From: Thoreauomyces humboldtii
Lineage: Eukaryota > Chytridiomycota > Chytridiomycetes > Spizellomycetales > Powellomycetaceae
Reading direction: 5' to 3'
NCBI GenBank assembly: GCA_027596035.1
Contig: JADGJA010000150.1
Location: 1-35,978 of the forward strand
DNA: 35,978 bases
Shown: positions 11,087-24,255 of the stretch, piece after piece
Layout: every line of letters begins with the position of its first letter
Numbering within the stretch: position 1 is the stretch's first letter
Notes under the pieces: model-generated
The model's input: the letters and a program-made list of their open reading frames with translations, nothing else
What the model was told of the DNA's origin: nothing
Database searches by the model: none
Program-made: the position numbers and the translations under genes

Positions 11087-12731
11087 CTACTCCCAGAAGT
11101 CACCTGAAGTTAGCCCTGTCTGCCAGCACAAGTAAGCGAGATAAATAAGCCCGCCGAGGGCACTCAAGTATGCTACACCATCTCCCGAGGAGGCTTTCTT
11201 TCTCCACGGGACGATCATGGCATGTTTGTTGGAGATGCCCCTGCCGACGGTCATGGCACTAGCGACGCATCCTTCCAGAAGCGGCACACCCTCGTGGGCC
11301 CAGCTCCCAGCGAACCACACACCCTGCTGACCCTGTAGCTTTGGAAGCTCTTTTCGTAGAGCTTGACGAGAGTCCATTGTCACCACCGTACGTTCAAAGT
11401 AGCTGGTCGAGAGCGTCTTGTCAGCGGCAGGGAGTGTATGCGGGTTGGTCGTTTGGAAGACCTCGCCCGACACGTGAGTGCAGGTAGGAGTGGTCTTCGG
11501 GTCGTATGGGATTACCGCCGATGCGGCGGGAGCCACCGAGGGTGTCGTCGAGCAGTCCACGTGCGTGGAAAAGTTCAGGGCTCTCCAGTCGGCGGGATTT
11601 TCGGGCATGAGGCTATTGTCAGTGTGCGTTACGACCATGGTTTTCACGTATTTGAACCTTGAAAGAACGCCGACCTGTTCTGCGTGCTGCGTTGGGTCAA
11701 GGATGCGTGCTGCTTGGTTGGCCTGGGTGGCGAACACGACATGATCATATCTTCGGGCCGTCCCATCCGAAGTTTCTACGGTCAAGCGTCCAGTGGTTCC
11801 ATCAGCCGACGCCGGCGTGGGCTTCACGGAAGTCACGGAAGTGCCCAGAAAGACTTGGGATACTGGTGCGACCAATGCCTCGCTCACATTCTTTACGCCC
11901 GAAGTGACGTATGACATCTTGCCAAAAGGCATAGCTGCTGCCGCATATTCTAGGGCAGGTACAAGCTCGTCAACTACTGAGAACATGAAAGCCCTAACTT
12001 TCCCCGCTCTCACCTAATACGTCCCTTGCAGGAGCATTGGTCAAGGTCTCCCAGTCGCAGGTGCAAACACCGCAGAAGAGCGGTCCGAACGCATCTCTCC
12101 AAAACTGCACGGTTGTGCCGCTCTTTTCCCAGACGCTCTTCATCGTCCAATCATCGACAGTCTTCATTCCGGTGAGGTCGAGATACTTGACGACAGCAAG
12201 GAACCGAAGGTATCCCCACACGGTCCAAAAAGAATCCCTCGGGGAAGGGCTCAGATTTGGGTACGAGAGACTGTAATCCGTGAAGGGGATCTTGAACGAC
12301 TGGAACGAAAATGCCTTGGTTTCCGTGCCGTCATCTTTCCGCTTCCAAAAGCCGATACTGTTCTCCTTGACGCTGAAGTTCACTCCGAGGTGCTCGTACA
12401 TGGTCGTGAGCTGCGCGTAATGCTCTGGGAAGAAGGAACGCATGGGAACGTCCATCACCGACTTGTCCGCCAAGGTGATGGACGCAGCCGCAAGACCGAG
12501 CGTCGCCCCCTTCTCATATAGATCTACGGTGTGCCCATTCTTGGAGAGCAGGTACGCGGCTGTAAGGCCGCCAAGCCCAGAACCGATGACAGCGATGCGT
12601 TGTGGAGGCGCGGGTGCAGGTAGCAGCTTTGGTTTTATGCGACCATACGCATTCGGGCGCGGCCGACTGGGCGCTTGAGCAACGGGAGCTGAACGAAGTG
12701 GTTCCCCGGACGTGGTGGTAGCGGTGGACAT
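11087..12731 (-). CDS. FAD-dependent oxidoreductase, amine-oxidase superfamily (COG2907-like), C-terminally membrane anchored
   Basis: Two exons: 12731-12014 and 11949-11087, 526 residues. The FAD-binding dinucleotide fold IGSGLGGLTAAYLLSKNG starts near residue 49. The C-terminal FAD-contact region FAGSWAHEGVPLLEGCVASA is also present. Internal segments (GVCTCDW, FDHVV-like YDHVVFATQAN, VVTHTDNSLMPENPADW) recall the COG2907 predicted FAD/NAD-binding proteins more than monoamine oxidases. The substrate is unknown. Near the C-terminus a hydrophobic segment (AYLSALGGLIYLAYLCW) could be a membrane anchor. The intron is ambiguous. The donor at 12013 can join the acceptor ending at 11950 (64 nt, preferred for length and family spacing) or at 11977 (37 nt, adding nine residues). 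The gene is divergent from the thioesterase. Confidence 0.82.
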
Positions 12732-12933
12732 GCGTTTTAGATGAATGCGAAAATGGACGGGAGGGACCAGTCGTTGTCAACGAGAGGCGTTGAAGGTACC
12801 GTAGGGGACTCGCCGGAATTGTTCTGCCCAGTAATACTGGTATAGGAGGGTCCAGAGCGGGTTGCAGGCGGGAAGTGCGAGAACGCCGTGGCCCGCCCGC
12901 TTCTCCAAACGTTTGGGACGGGAAAACTTACCC

Positions 12934-12957
12934 GGTACCGGTACCAGGGTATCCTGG
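12934..12957. promoter_or_regulatory. Adjacent palindromes in a divergent promoter
   Basis: GGTACCGGTACC (12934-12945) is a perfect 12-bp palindrome. It is overlapped by CCAGGGTATCCTGG (12944-12957), an inverted repeat of CCAGG/CCTGG with a 4-nt centre. Both lie in the ~300 bp between the start codons of the FAD oxidoreductase (-) and the thioesterase (+). This placement suits a shared binding site, but no factor can be named. Confidence 0.35.
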
Positions 12958-13036
12958 ACCGACAGGCTGGCTCTATCCTTCTGGCCATTCCAACTCGGAA
13001 GCAATCCCCAGCACAACATCAGCATCAGGTCCAGCT

Positions 13037-13575
13037 ATGCCACCACAGGAGCACGTTGCTCGGAGCTCAGGCAATCCAGCACTCATCAAGTCGCTCGAAT
13101 CCTTGTTGCATGCTCTTGGCACTGGTGGTGGTTCGGCAGGAGGCTTCGGCATAGACATTCTGGAACACTTGCACATTTCGTCTGCTGAACCCGGAGTCGT
13201 TCACTTTGGGTTTACGGTTGTCCCAGCCATGCTTAACCCTTATGGTGCTCTCCATGGTGGCTGCATCGCTCTGGTACGACACTGTCCTTGAACGAAAATC
13301 CGCTTCTCAAGCTGACCAAGCAGAACCTTGCATAGCTCGTCGATACCTGTACGACTTTGGCTTTGGTCTCTGACGGTGCTCCTGCGGGAAGCTCGGTCGA
13401 TCTGAGTACCCAGTATCTAGCCCCTGCTCGCGAGGGTGACCAGGTTATGCTCAAGGCGACCGTAGAGAGAAAGGGAAAGATGCTTGGATTTACGAGAGCA
13501 GTGCTGAGCGTGGAGGGAAGAGGCACTCTGGCGATTGGCACGCATTGCAAGTTCATCAAGTCGCCGTCGCTTTGA
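13037..13575 (+). CDS. Hotdog-fold acyl-CoA thioesterase (PaaI/ACOT13-like)
   Basis: Two exons, 13037-13273 and 13336-13575, with a 62-nt intron; 158 residues, the usual size for a single hotdog domain. The core reads NPYGALHGGCIAL, then after the splice LVDTCTTLALVS. This matches the N-x-x-G-x-x-HGG...D motif of the PaaI/ACOT13 family, in which the Asn, the HGG loop and the acidic residue form the active site. The downstream strand VDLSTQYLAPAREGD is also typical. Such enzymes hydrolyse fatty or aromatic acyl-CoA thioesters as dimers of dimers. There is no clear targeting peptide. The start is the ATG nearest the domain; the frame is open further upstream but through promoter sequence. The head-to-head neighbour is the FAD oxidoreductase, which hints at shared regulation. 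Confidence 0.88.
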
Positions 13576-13723
13576 TCTCAATACAGAAGGACTCGTGTTT
13601 TCTTCACCGCTAGCGCCTGTGTTGAAGTCTCAGGCTCTGAGCTGAGGTCAGCATTGTTCGACAGGTAATGGACCTCTGACCTTTTCGTTTCCGGAACGGC
13701 AAGCGAAACCGACTGCTACTAGA

Positions 13724-16335
13724 ATGTCACCGAGCAAAGCAAAAGAAGACATCACAGACCCCAACGACGATCCTGAGCTGCAGGTTCGCATATGGGGGGT
13801 ACAGTTTGACGAGCCAGCTGCATACTTCATTCGCGTTGCCATCGATCCAGCTCCATCAACCAATGACAAAGACAAGCAACCGCAATATCGAACAGAAGTA
13901 GCTGAACACTCCGTTCGTCCTGAGTTCAAGACACGGAGATGGGTGCTCCCCCTTCCGCCGCAACATAAGAAGCAGCGTGGGTTGAAATGGTTGCTCGGCG
14001 ATCCACACTTTCCGCCAGAGCTGGTCTGCTTCGCCTGCCAGGTCAAAAAGCATCCCCCTTCGGCTCAGATAGTCGGAGAAGCAGTCTTCCCTTTACAGCC
14101 GGTGCTCGAAAGGCTGATCGCGGGAGAAGCGCTTGTCACGAAACTGCAGTTCTTGCTACCTGCGACTCCAGAGCAGCTGCAAAACCCGGTGAAATCCCCA
14201 CCTCGCGAAGCCATCGGGGAACTCAATTTAGAGGTCCGATTCGTGGCAAATCGAGCGGCCACGAATACAGCCCAGGAAACCGGACGGGTACCGCAACCAT
14301 TGCAGAAGCATCCGCAGGATGAGAAGAGCGCCGCGGACGCATTGCCTCGGAGAACGCAGGATCCGTACGCTGATTCCAGAAATCTGGACGCAGCGCCCAT
14401 CCTGGACTTTGACACACTGATGGAGAGTGCCCGCGTGCGCCGGGAGATTTTTCCGGAACAGCTAGACCTGGACTCAGAACCGCCTCCGAAGCGACGTCAA
14501 CCGATCCAGCAATCACAGCCGCCATTTCAGCAGACATCTCTTCAGTCAGATCCATTAACCAATCGGCTGGTGCAAGAGCTTGATCAGCGAGGGGAAGGGA
14601 TGCAAAAGATGGGTCGGGAGCTCGTCCGACTCCGGACCGTCAATGCCGAGCTCGAGGTAAGGCAATGCATGCTGCTTTGGGACCGCTCTCCTCGCACGAG
14701 TTTTCGCCAGGTTGAACTGACCGATTGCCTACCGTCAGTAGGCGCACGTGAATCGACTGCAAGCCCAGCTTGCAACTGCCGATGACACGACTACAATGTT
14801 TATGCGGGCAGTAGATGTAGACCTTTTGTCGCCCGAGGAACTCCGACGGAGGTACGCTGCGGTTCTGCAGAAGCTGCAGCAGGCTGGCGAAGACGCGCGA
14901 AAGCTCGAGACCGAGCTGGCGACCGCTCAGCTTGTGAAAATGGAGCGCAATGACCTAGAGCGACAGCTTCTGGAGTTGAGGTCTGCTCACACTGCTCAGC
15001 AGATGTACTTGCAGAAGCTTCAGGTAGAACATATCGTTTAGACTGGCGTGGGCTTGATCATAACTTCCGTAAACACGTAGGAGAAGGTCCAGGTGACTGG
15101 AAAGGTGCAAGCAGTGGTCGACAAGCAGGAGCGCGTAATTGCAGCGTTGGAGGAGATGTTGCGAAAGGCTACCGATTCACGTATCCGGTCTGGTACGGGT
15201 GTTTGATTCGATCCATATATATGGGATACCTCTGACACTACTTCATAGACACCCAGTACGCGGCTGGGATCCCAGATCCGTCACGACGCCCGTCCGTGGA
15301 GCCCCGAGTTGTAAGTGCATCTGAGAGCATAGGGCAACATGAGTACTAGATTGATCGCCAATGTCGGCACAGCAGCCAGAAGTGGACTACGCGGCACAGC
15401 TCCGAGCAGAACGGGCTGAACAGCGAGCTACGATCTTGGAAGCAGAGGTTATTGTTAAGCACCTGTGGATCTTTTGATATTCTGCAGCTTACACGACATT
15501 TGGTCAGCTTGCAAGAAGCAAGATCATGCGGCAACCGGCAGATTCCCCGCTCAACCCACCTCCATCGCGGCTGCCAATACCAGTCGATTATGGGGTCTCA
15601 CAACCATTTCGACCGGTGATTACTGCTTTACACCCATACGCTTCTCTAGAAGATTCATTGCTCATGCCAACATCGTTCAGTCGATACCAGATGACTATCC
15701 TACCCGGCTTCGTGCTGAGCGAGCGGAGCAGCGCGCAGCCGTGTTAGAGCGTGAGGTATGTTATGTCCTGTTTTCCATAGCGAAAGTATCGTCCTGATAT
15801 AGCTTTGCCGTTCAAGCTAATGCGAAATAGCAATCCCGTGCGACGCCCTGCCGTCCCCCCAGATGATCTCGATGAGGTATCACGAAATGCGAAATGCACA
15901 AACTTTGGGAGGACGTCGTGATTAAGCAAAACGTTACGATGTAGGGGTTTCGAGATGCACCACCCGCAAGATACCAGCGAGCCGTACCGCTGGAACAAGA
16001 TGTGCAGGTACGACTATGTGGGACTTTTTGCGCAGCCTTCCAAGGACACTATTGTTGAATGAGATACCTGGCATTCCACAGCGCCCTTCGCCTCGCGCCG
16101 AATGGGCGGCTCCTATCCCATCTCAGGCTCAGGTTAGTTACCACTTTGCACCGAAAAACAGATTTTCAGACTAAAAAATACGAGAACTTCACAGAATCCA
16201 CGCGGAGATGGCTATGCGGAATTTCTGCGAGCGGAGCGCGCAGAGCAGAGAGCCGTCGCCCTGGAAAACGAGCTGTTAAGGAGCTCCCGCCTTCATCAAC
16301 AGCAAATGGCTAACATGCGTTTCAACCCTCGGTGA
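13724..16335 (+). CDS. CCDC33-like protein: C2-like domain plus coiled coil, with modular 3' exons
   Basis: Eleven exons: 13724-14656, 14742-15023, 15081-15192, 15249-15310, 15373-15447, 15508-15615, 15681-15755, 15817-15876, 15945-16007, 16082-16132 and 16195-16335; 653 residues, introns 56-85 nt. The N-terminal ~175 residues read like a C2 domain (LQVRIWGVQFDEPAAYFIRV, RTEVAEHSVRPEF). A low-complexity linker follows, then a long coiled coil from about residue 290 (MGRELVRLRTVNAELE, AHVNRLQAQLATADD, KQERVIAALEEML). The arrangement and the coiled-coil segments resemble animal CCDC33, a cilium-associated protein; that match is from memory. Exons 5-11 all begin and end in phase 0. They alternate a coiled-coil exon containing LRAERAEQRA with a Pro-rich exon. 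The role is inferred to be axonemal or basal-body. The 3' end converges on translin, 204 bp away. Confidence 0.72.
15373..16272 (+). repeat. Tandemly duplicated two-exon unit (coiled-coil exon + Pro-rich exon)
   Basis: Coiled-coil copies: exon 5 (15373-15447), exon 7 (15681-15755), a shortened degenerate exon 9 (15945-16007) and the first 78 nt of exon 11 (16195-16272). Exons 5 and 7 are both 75 nt. The block LRAERAEQRA is identical in copies 1, 2 and 4, although almost every third codon position differs. Copy 3 keeps only QRAVPLEQD. Pro-rich partners are exons 6, 8 and 10 (108, 60 and 51 nt). Copy starts are 308, 264 and 250 bp apart. Confidence 0.8.
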
Positions 16336-16539
16336 CGGTGTTCACCCTGAGTAGGTTTGAGTACACGTGTTTCTTTTTTCTTTCGCCTCTCAACACGCCC
16401 CTATGTGCTCTTGCCTGCCCATCTTTGCCGCGTCATATACGCTGCTTCGATACATCCCGCCCGTTACGCCCCTGACTTTGCTCCTCACTTTGCAGCAGCA
16501 GTTTCTCCTGCCTTGGTCGCCAGACCACGCACCGAGATA

Positions 16540-17449
16540 TCATAAACTACCTGCGATGCGCATAATCGAATCAGAATAGGTTTGCGCACGAAGACATTTC
16601 AGAGCATTCACAACCTCCTCAATTTTCTTGATGTCGTACTTGATGGCGTCAAAGCGCTTTCTCAACGAGTCGTTCTTGAGGTTCAAAAGCTGAAAACCAG
16701 AGTAAAGGTCTCCCACAAACTTGGAGATCCGGAGGGGCCTGGCGAAATCACCAGCCGTAACGCAGTTCACAGCGAGTCGCGACTTGCAGACACAGAAAAA
16801 GTCAGCGGCAATCTTTCGCATCTTCGGAAGCTCACGAGGGCTTACGAGCTCGCTCGTCATCGAAACGAGTCCATGCAAATAATCTTCGATCCCGATGTGA
16901 AACTCCGGGAGATCCCCACGAAGGCAAACGCGTGTTCCGAGCATCTGCTCTACCTCTGCGATGGACACCAGTCGTTCGTGCTGCAAGTAGACCGTGTACG
17001 CGGAGAGGAAAACAGCTTGCTGAAGCGTCATGTTCCACATCTGATTATATCTGCGGGTTATCGTCGTGTCAGAGTGTTTCAGGGATGAGACTCCACTTCA
17101 AGCAAGACACTCAGACCTGTAGTACTGATCTGCAGGAATGAGGGCGCTAAGCTTTCTGATTTCTGCGCGTAAATCGTTGAATTTCGGGTCCACAGCCTGA
17201 AGTTGGGACGCGATTCCTGTCTCGGTGGTCGTGGAATGCACGTTGTTCAATTGAGCGGCTGCAAAACACGGTTCCACCTTCTTTGAGCATGGAGCGGGAC
17301 GGAAGGATGGATTTTTCGAAACGACTACACTCACAGATGGACCGACACGTCCTTTCGAGTTGGCGCACCGCATCGCGCACAGCATCTCTGCGATCAGTTT
17401 CGCTTTCTAAGGAGGTCTGGATTGTCTCGAAGAATTGAAGATCGGCCAT
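16540..17449 (-). CDS. TSN: Translin, ssDNA/RNA-binding protein
   Basis: Four exons on the minus strand: 17449-17335, 17258-17117, 17050-16846 and 16782-16540; introns of 76, 66 and 63 nt; 234 residues against about 228 in animal translin. The helical family is recognised from MADLQFFETIQTSLE at the start, LSALIPADQYYR in the middle, and AVNCVTAGDF, GFQLLNLKNDSLRKRFDAIK and YDIKKIEEVV near the end. Translin forms an octameric ring and, with TRAX, the C3PO endoribonuclease complex; no TRAX gene is in this window. The third intron is a multiple of three and has no stop. It was removed because its ends are GTAAGC...GCAAG and its removal restores SELSRLAVN-type spacing. The C-terminal ~18 residues are not conserved. 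Confidence 0.93.
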
Positions 17450-19050
17450 ATCGTGATTAGGAAGAAGGATGGGTGGAAGGGGACCGCGTTTCACTCGCGC
17501 TCCGTGGCAAGTGCCGGCATCTGTCAAGGCCCGTTTGGAAATGGCACTACCGGTATAACTGGGAAATAATTTTTCCAGCTGGTCCTCTCTGCACAATCGG
17601 CGAATAATTCGGTTGGATGCATCCTATTTGTTTTGAACACACCTTGGCTGGATACGATTGTGACCGCCGAGCTCGCGGTTCAGTTAGTGGACTTCGACGC
17701 AGATTGCCGCGGATGGGATCGAGACGGCGGAAAAGACTTGAATGTGCTACCACACAGAATTCAACAACAGCGAGGTGGAGGTTGGAACGCGGACAACAAA
17801 GCGGATGTCAACTTGAATGGGGACGGCAAACTGAAGTGGAATACTTTACGGACGGGACTGCATGTAAGGGTTGAAGAATCGAAGATGACGGACCGATGGA
17901 GGAGGAGTGTGCCCAAACTGGAAGCATTCCGGAAATGATGTCCGACCATTCATGGAGGAAGAACCCACGAGGAAGGGCCAATGAAGCAGAAGAATGACGA
18001 CGGATGGATCATAAAGAAGCTTGATCTTACCAAAAGAAGCTAGATGGCCACCAAAAGTGCCCTGAAGAAGGGCTGATAATGACAGACCGAATCGGATATA
18101 AAGAGGAAGTACTAGCAAATAAGGCCAAGCAAGTAAAACCGAAGAAGGACTGATGGGAGGACCGTGGCCAAACGTTGTTCATTGCGGGTTCACGTCGTTC
18201 AAGTTACAGACCTCCTGCTTTTGACACGCTTGAAACCTATTCTCCGGCCCCTTCGATGAGCTCAGACGGTACGGACGCGCGTCGTAGTGAATTGTCAGCT
18301 CATTCCAAGTTGCGTACCGTCCTCCGTCTTTGTCCACCGTGACTGTCCGACTCGCCCACCTTTCAGCTTGACGCTTGTAGGACAGACTGGGAGCTAACGA
18401 CGTAAAGGCTGTCGTGAACAACGTGAAATGGCCGTTGGGAATGGCCTTAAAAGCATGCCGTCCTTTGAGGAGACGAAAGCGTGAAATAATGGACAAGTGG
18501 AATGACAGGTCACGTGGGGTCCAGAAATCCAGCCCCTCGGCATTCCTTGCTCGTGACCAAAGCAAGGGAAAACCTATGCGGAAATCAAAGCAAGCGGCTC
18601 GGGAAAGTGTCTGGGATTGCAGGGGAAACAAAGAAACAGAACGGGTGTACATGACAAAGGGGTCTCGCTACAACTATCGCCCGTTCCGCTCGAAATGACT
18701 CCTCCGCTCATGAGATTTACCCTCGTCGCCAGATGAAACCGTTCTGCCCTCCCCGTCCATCCCCTGAAGACCTGCTCTCCCCATCTCCTTCTCACAAACA
18801 CGAGGAGAGTGACGCCGGTTGGCTGGAAGTATCAGCAGTTTCTTACCTGCCGCCCGATGAGCCGCGAGGCTGCGTGTGTATGAATGACATCGTTTTTCGA
18901 TAGTTGAAATGGCTGGTTTGATGTTTTTGGTTTTATATTGCTGTGCGGAACACTTGCGCGCATTTAATAGCTAGAAATGAAGGGTACGTCAGCACCTAAA
19001 CGTCCGTTGATCACATTAAAATTATTTCAACTTACCGCCTTCTATGGGAG
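17450..19050. other. Gene-poor 1.6 kb between translin and poly(A) polymerase
   Basis: No gene I can model with confidence. The plus strand is purine-rich from about 17690 to 18150, with short open frames on both strands that match nothing I recognise. The region should include the translin promoter and, at its right end, the 3' UTR of poly(A) polymerase. A canonical-looking intron on the minus strand (donor 19035, acceptor ending 18971, 65 nt) sits 15 nt after the polymerase stop codon. Confidence 0.5.
18179..18652 (-). CDS. Doubtful open frame, faint C2-domain-like segment
   Basis: An ATG-started open frame of 157 codons on the minus strand. Only one part catches the eye: SRTVTVDKDGGRYATWNE resembles the T-x(n)-DGG-x(4)-W-N-E core of fungal C2 domains. 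The usual first half (strand, then DPYV) is not found upstream in this frame, and the expected following strands are missing too. It may be an exon of an unmodelled or decayed gene, or chance. I include it only because the gap is otherwise empty. Confidence 0.15.
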   Translation of the reverse strand: MYTRSVSLFPLQSQTLSRAACFDFRIGFPLLWSRARNAEGLDFWTPRDLSFHLSIISRFRLLKGRHAFKAIPNGHFTLFTTAFTSLAPSLSYKRQAERWASRTVTVDKDGGRYATWNELTIHYDARPYRLSSSKGPENRFQACQKQEVCNLNDVNPQ

Positions 19051-21554
<2,504 letters not shown>

Positions 21555-22597
21555 TGCAGAGGTTTTCCGAACAGAAACTTTGCTTGAAACGTATTTCCAA
21601 AATGTATCGCTTCAGTTGTGAGCAGAAAGGGACAGCACAGAGAACCTGTGTCCTTGCACGTAGCTCGATGCTATGTATGTGCTGCGGAGCCGTGACGTGC
21701 TGGGCGTGCTGTGAGCGAGAAGCGGGTTTCGACGAGGCTTCCGACCTAGCTGCCGGGATAGCTAATCTCGAGACCCCTGGTTCGAACTAGGGTGACGAGA
21801 GTCTAAAACCGTCTATGGCGAAAGGGTTGTTGGCTTGTGGGTGAGTTTCCAAAGTGGGAAATGTGAGGGGACGAGTTGCAGTTCCTCCTTGTAGAGGGGA
21901 AAGAAACCGAGGAAAAGCAGAGCGAGTGAGCGGCCCTTTCCCTCAGACCCCCATCCCACGGGAGCCTCTACCTTCCTGACCCTTACTTTGCGTTCTTTGA
22001 TTCCCTGCCCCAATCTTCATTGCCTTTCTGATGATGATCTCGTTGTTTGAGCCGATGAGGGCCTGTATAACCGGGTCACGACTTCTGATAGGGTTCGACC
22101 AGGCAAAGACAGCATACTGACGTCGGACCTACCGCTGAAAGCTTCTCAAACCTCTGCAATCATCCAGGATTTCGGGCTTGACCTCGTTTTCAGGAGACCA
22201 CGAGCCGATGCTGAGACGTCAACGCGGAGAAGGAGAAAGTTGCCGGGTGGACAGCTGTCCGATTTTGGTTAGCCAAATGGTAAGAGCAACTTTAAACCAG
22301 TCCCTCTTCGCATTCTGCTCCGTTGAGCCCCTGGTACCTTGAGCACTTACAATCCAGCAGGTCTTGAAGCCGAGTTCACGGTGGACAATTTCCTTAGACG
22401 TTTTCGTGACGATTCTGACGAAATCGCTACCCTCTTGGAGCTGTCGATCAATGTCCGAAATGTCCGAAACTTCCCAAAAAAAATACTGGTGGTGGAACAG
22501 TTTCAATCACGCTACTATAACAATACAAACCTATACAAATACAGAGCAGCCCTACGGGCAACCCCATCGACACGAAATAGATTCAGCAACTCTCGCA
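21555..22597. other. Divergent promoter region, poly(A) polymerase / makorin
   Basis: No supported gene. On the minus strand 22506-22219 is open but has no ATG and no recognisable family. ATGTCCGAA occurs twice in tandem near 22451. A perfect RNA polymerase III B-box-like GGTTCGAACT lies at 21779-21788, but no tRNA can be folded around it. Confidence 0.5.
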
Positions 22598-24255
22598 ATG
22601 CCTCCTACCTCAAAGCCTCTTTGCCGCTTCTATGCGCTAGGCACATGTCAGAAATCTGACTGTCCTTTCGCTCACGACCGAAAAACCACGGAAAAGCCAG
22701 TTTGCAGCTGTAAGTAGCTCTGGTTTGTGAATCAAGCTCTATTAAGTATTTATCATATTTCTTTGGATCATAGACTATCAGCAGGGCCAATGCCGGTTCG
22801 GCAATTACTGCAGCTTGAGACACGTCAAATTACAACCAAAATCATCTGGAGGAGGGGCAGCGCGGACAGGGACGGGAGCACTTGCTGGAGCTGTTAACAC
22901 GCCAACGCCGCAAGCATTGCGGGTATTGCCTGTCCAGCGACGTTACGTAGCCGCCGCCGGCGGCCTTGCTCGAGCGGCTGCCCTGGCCAGAGGGGAAACA
23001 ATCGAGCCATCTCCTCCTTCTGAAAGCGTCATCGTGCCTCCATCAGTGCATTTGTCTGAGCAAATCCCGGAAGGAGCTTCATCACTTCATCCGCAACATC
23101 GAGTTCTTGGTTCTCAGGCCAACGCCACTCGTGGATTTCGGTCGGAGGAGTCTTGGCCTGCGGAGCATCCAGGGGACAAGGAAGAGAAGGATACGACGGC
23201 GGAGGTGGTGCCAGCAGCACCACGGGGATGGGCGGCTATCGCAAAGACAGGTCTGCCCGTGGACCTTGCAGCGCCGTCTTCGACCTTGTCAGTTTGCGCG
23301 AGCGCATTCCAACCCGACGAGGTGTATACACCTGGTTCCGTCACGGAGCTATGTCCATTTGCGGCGCAAGGCGTCTGTAGATACGGCGATCGATGTCGCT
23401 ATGTACACGGTCTTCCATGTCCAGTCTGCGCAAGGCAATGCCTACATCCGGAAGCTAGCCAAGACGAGCATAATGGTATGCCTATTAGGCGCCCAAGAAC
23501 CCGCTGTCAAGTCCTGTACTCACTCGCCTGCAGATCAACATATACGGGCATGCCTTGCGAGGTGGGAGCGCGAGGAACAGGAGTCAGATCAAATTGCTGA
23601 GAGCGCCGATGTAGACTGTGTGGTATGCATGGATTTGGTGAGCGGCAAAGCGGATCCGCGTTTTGGACTACTTGGTAAGCTGCTGATTGCATTGCTCTTG
23701 TTTTTGCGTGTGGAAATAGACAACTGATTTGTCGTTGAGCAGACTGTGAACATTGTGTTTGTCTGGAATGCATCCGTCAGTGGCGAACGAATGAGCGCAT
23801 GGATACTTCTAAGGTGATTTATCACAGTCCGTCCACCGCCTTATAGCGACACCTAAACTGATTCTTTCATCGTCATCAGTCGTGTCCAATCTGCAGAACA
23901 ACCACTCACTTTGTCACACCCTCGGCTATCTGGCCCACTACGCCCGAGGACAAAGCGGCAATTGTTGACGCATACAAGCGGAAACTTGGGTAAGCGCTCA
24001 AATGAACCCCGTTTTGGGTGAGCGCGCCCTTTCTTACAAGGCGCTGCCACTCCTTATAGGACCATCGACTGCCGACATTATAACCGTGGCGAAGGTTCTT
24101 GCCCGTTCGGAACATCCTGTTTCTATCGACACGTCCGGGCAGATGGAACCACAGAGGAGGTGACTCTTCGCAAAGTGGTCGGAGGACTCGAGGACATGTC
24201 CATTGTGAACACCCCCAAGCTGAGCGATTACCTGGAGGCATACGATAACCGATAA
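22598..24255 (+). CDS. Makorin-type RING E3 ubiquitin ligase with CCCH zinc fingers
   Basis: Six exons: 22598-22709, 22774-23475, 23534-23674, 23743-23813, 23880-23989 and 24060-24255; 443 residues. The domain order is that of makorins. Two N-terminal CCCH fingers come first (LCRFYALGTCQKSDCPFAH; CSYYQQGQCRFGNYCSLRH). A long low-complexity stretch follows, then a third CCCH (LCPFAAQGVCRYGDRCRYVH), the makorin Cys-His segment (CPVCARQCLHPEAS, ending DQHIRAC), a C3HC4 RING (CVVCMD, CEHCVCLECIRQWR, SCPICR) and a fourth CCCH (CRHYNRGEGSCPFGTSCFYRH). Makorins are RNA-binding E3 ligases. The RING is assembled from three exons, and each join falls within conserved family segments, which supports the model. 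The start ATG immediately precedes the first finger. Confidence 0.95.

Noticed and set aside
17633..17938. Plus-strand frame with LVDFDADCRGWDRDGG, faintly C2-like
   Set aside because: No ATG start, no supporting splice partners, and the similarity is limited to a few residues in purine-rich sequence.
21749..21800. tRNA gene suggested by GGTTCGAACT and a TAGCTGCCGGG A-box-like stretch
   Set aside because: Only 12 nt lie between the D-arm-like and T-arm-like parts, so there is no room for an anticodon arm. No acceptor stem pairs. At most a tRNA relic.
22219..22506. Minus-strand open frame between poly(A) polymerase and makorin
   Set aside because: No ATG in the open stretch. The apparent 36-nt intron is too short and the product resembles nothing.
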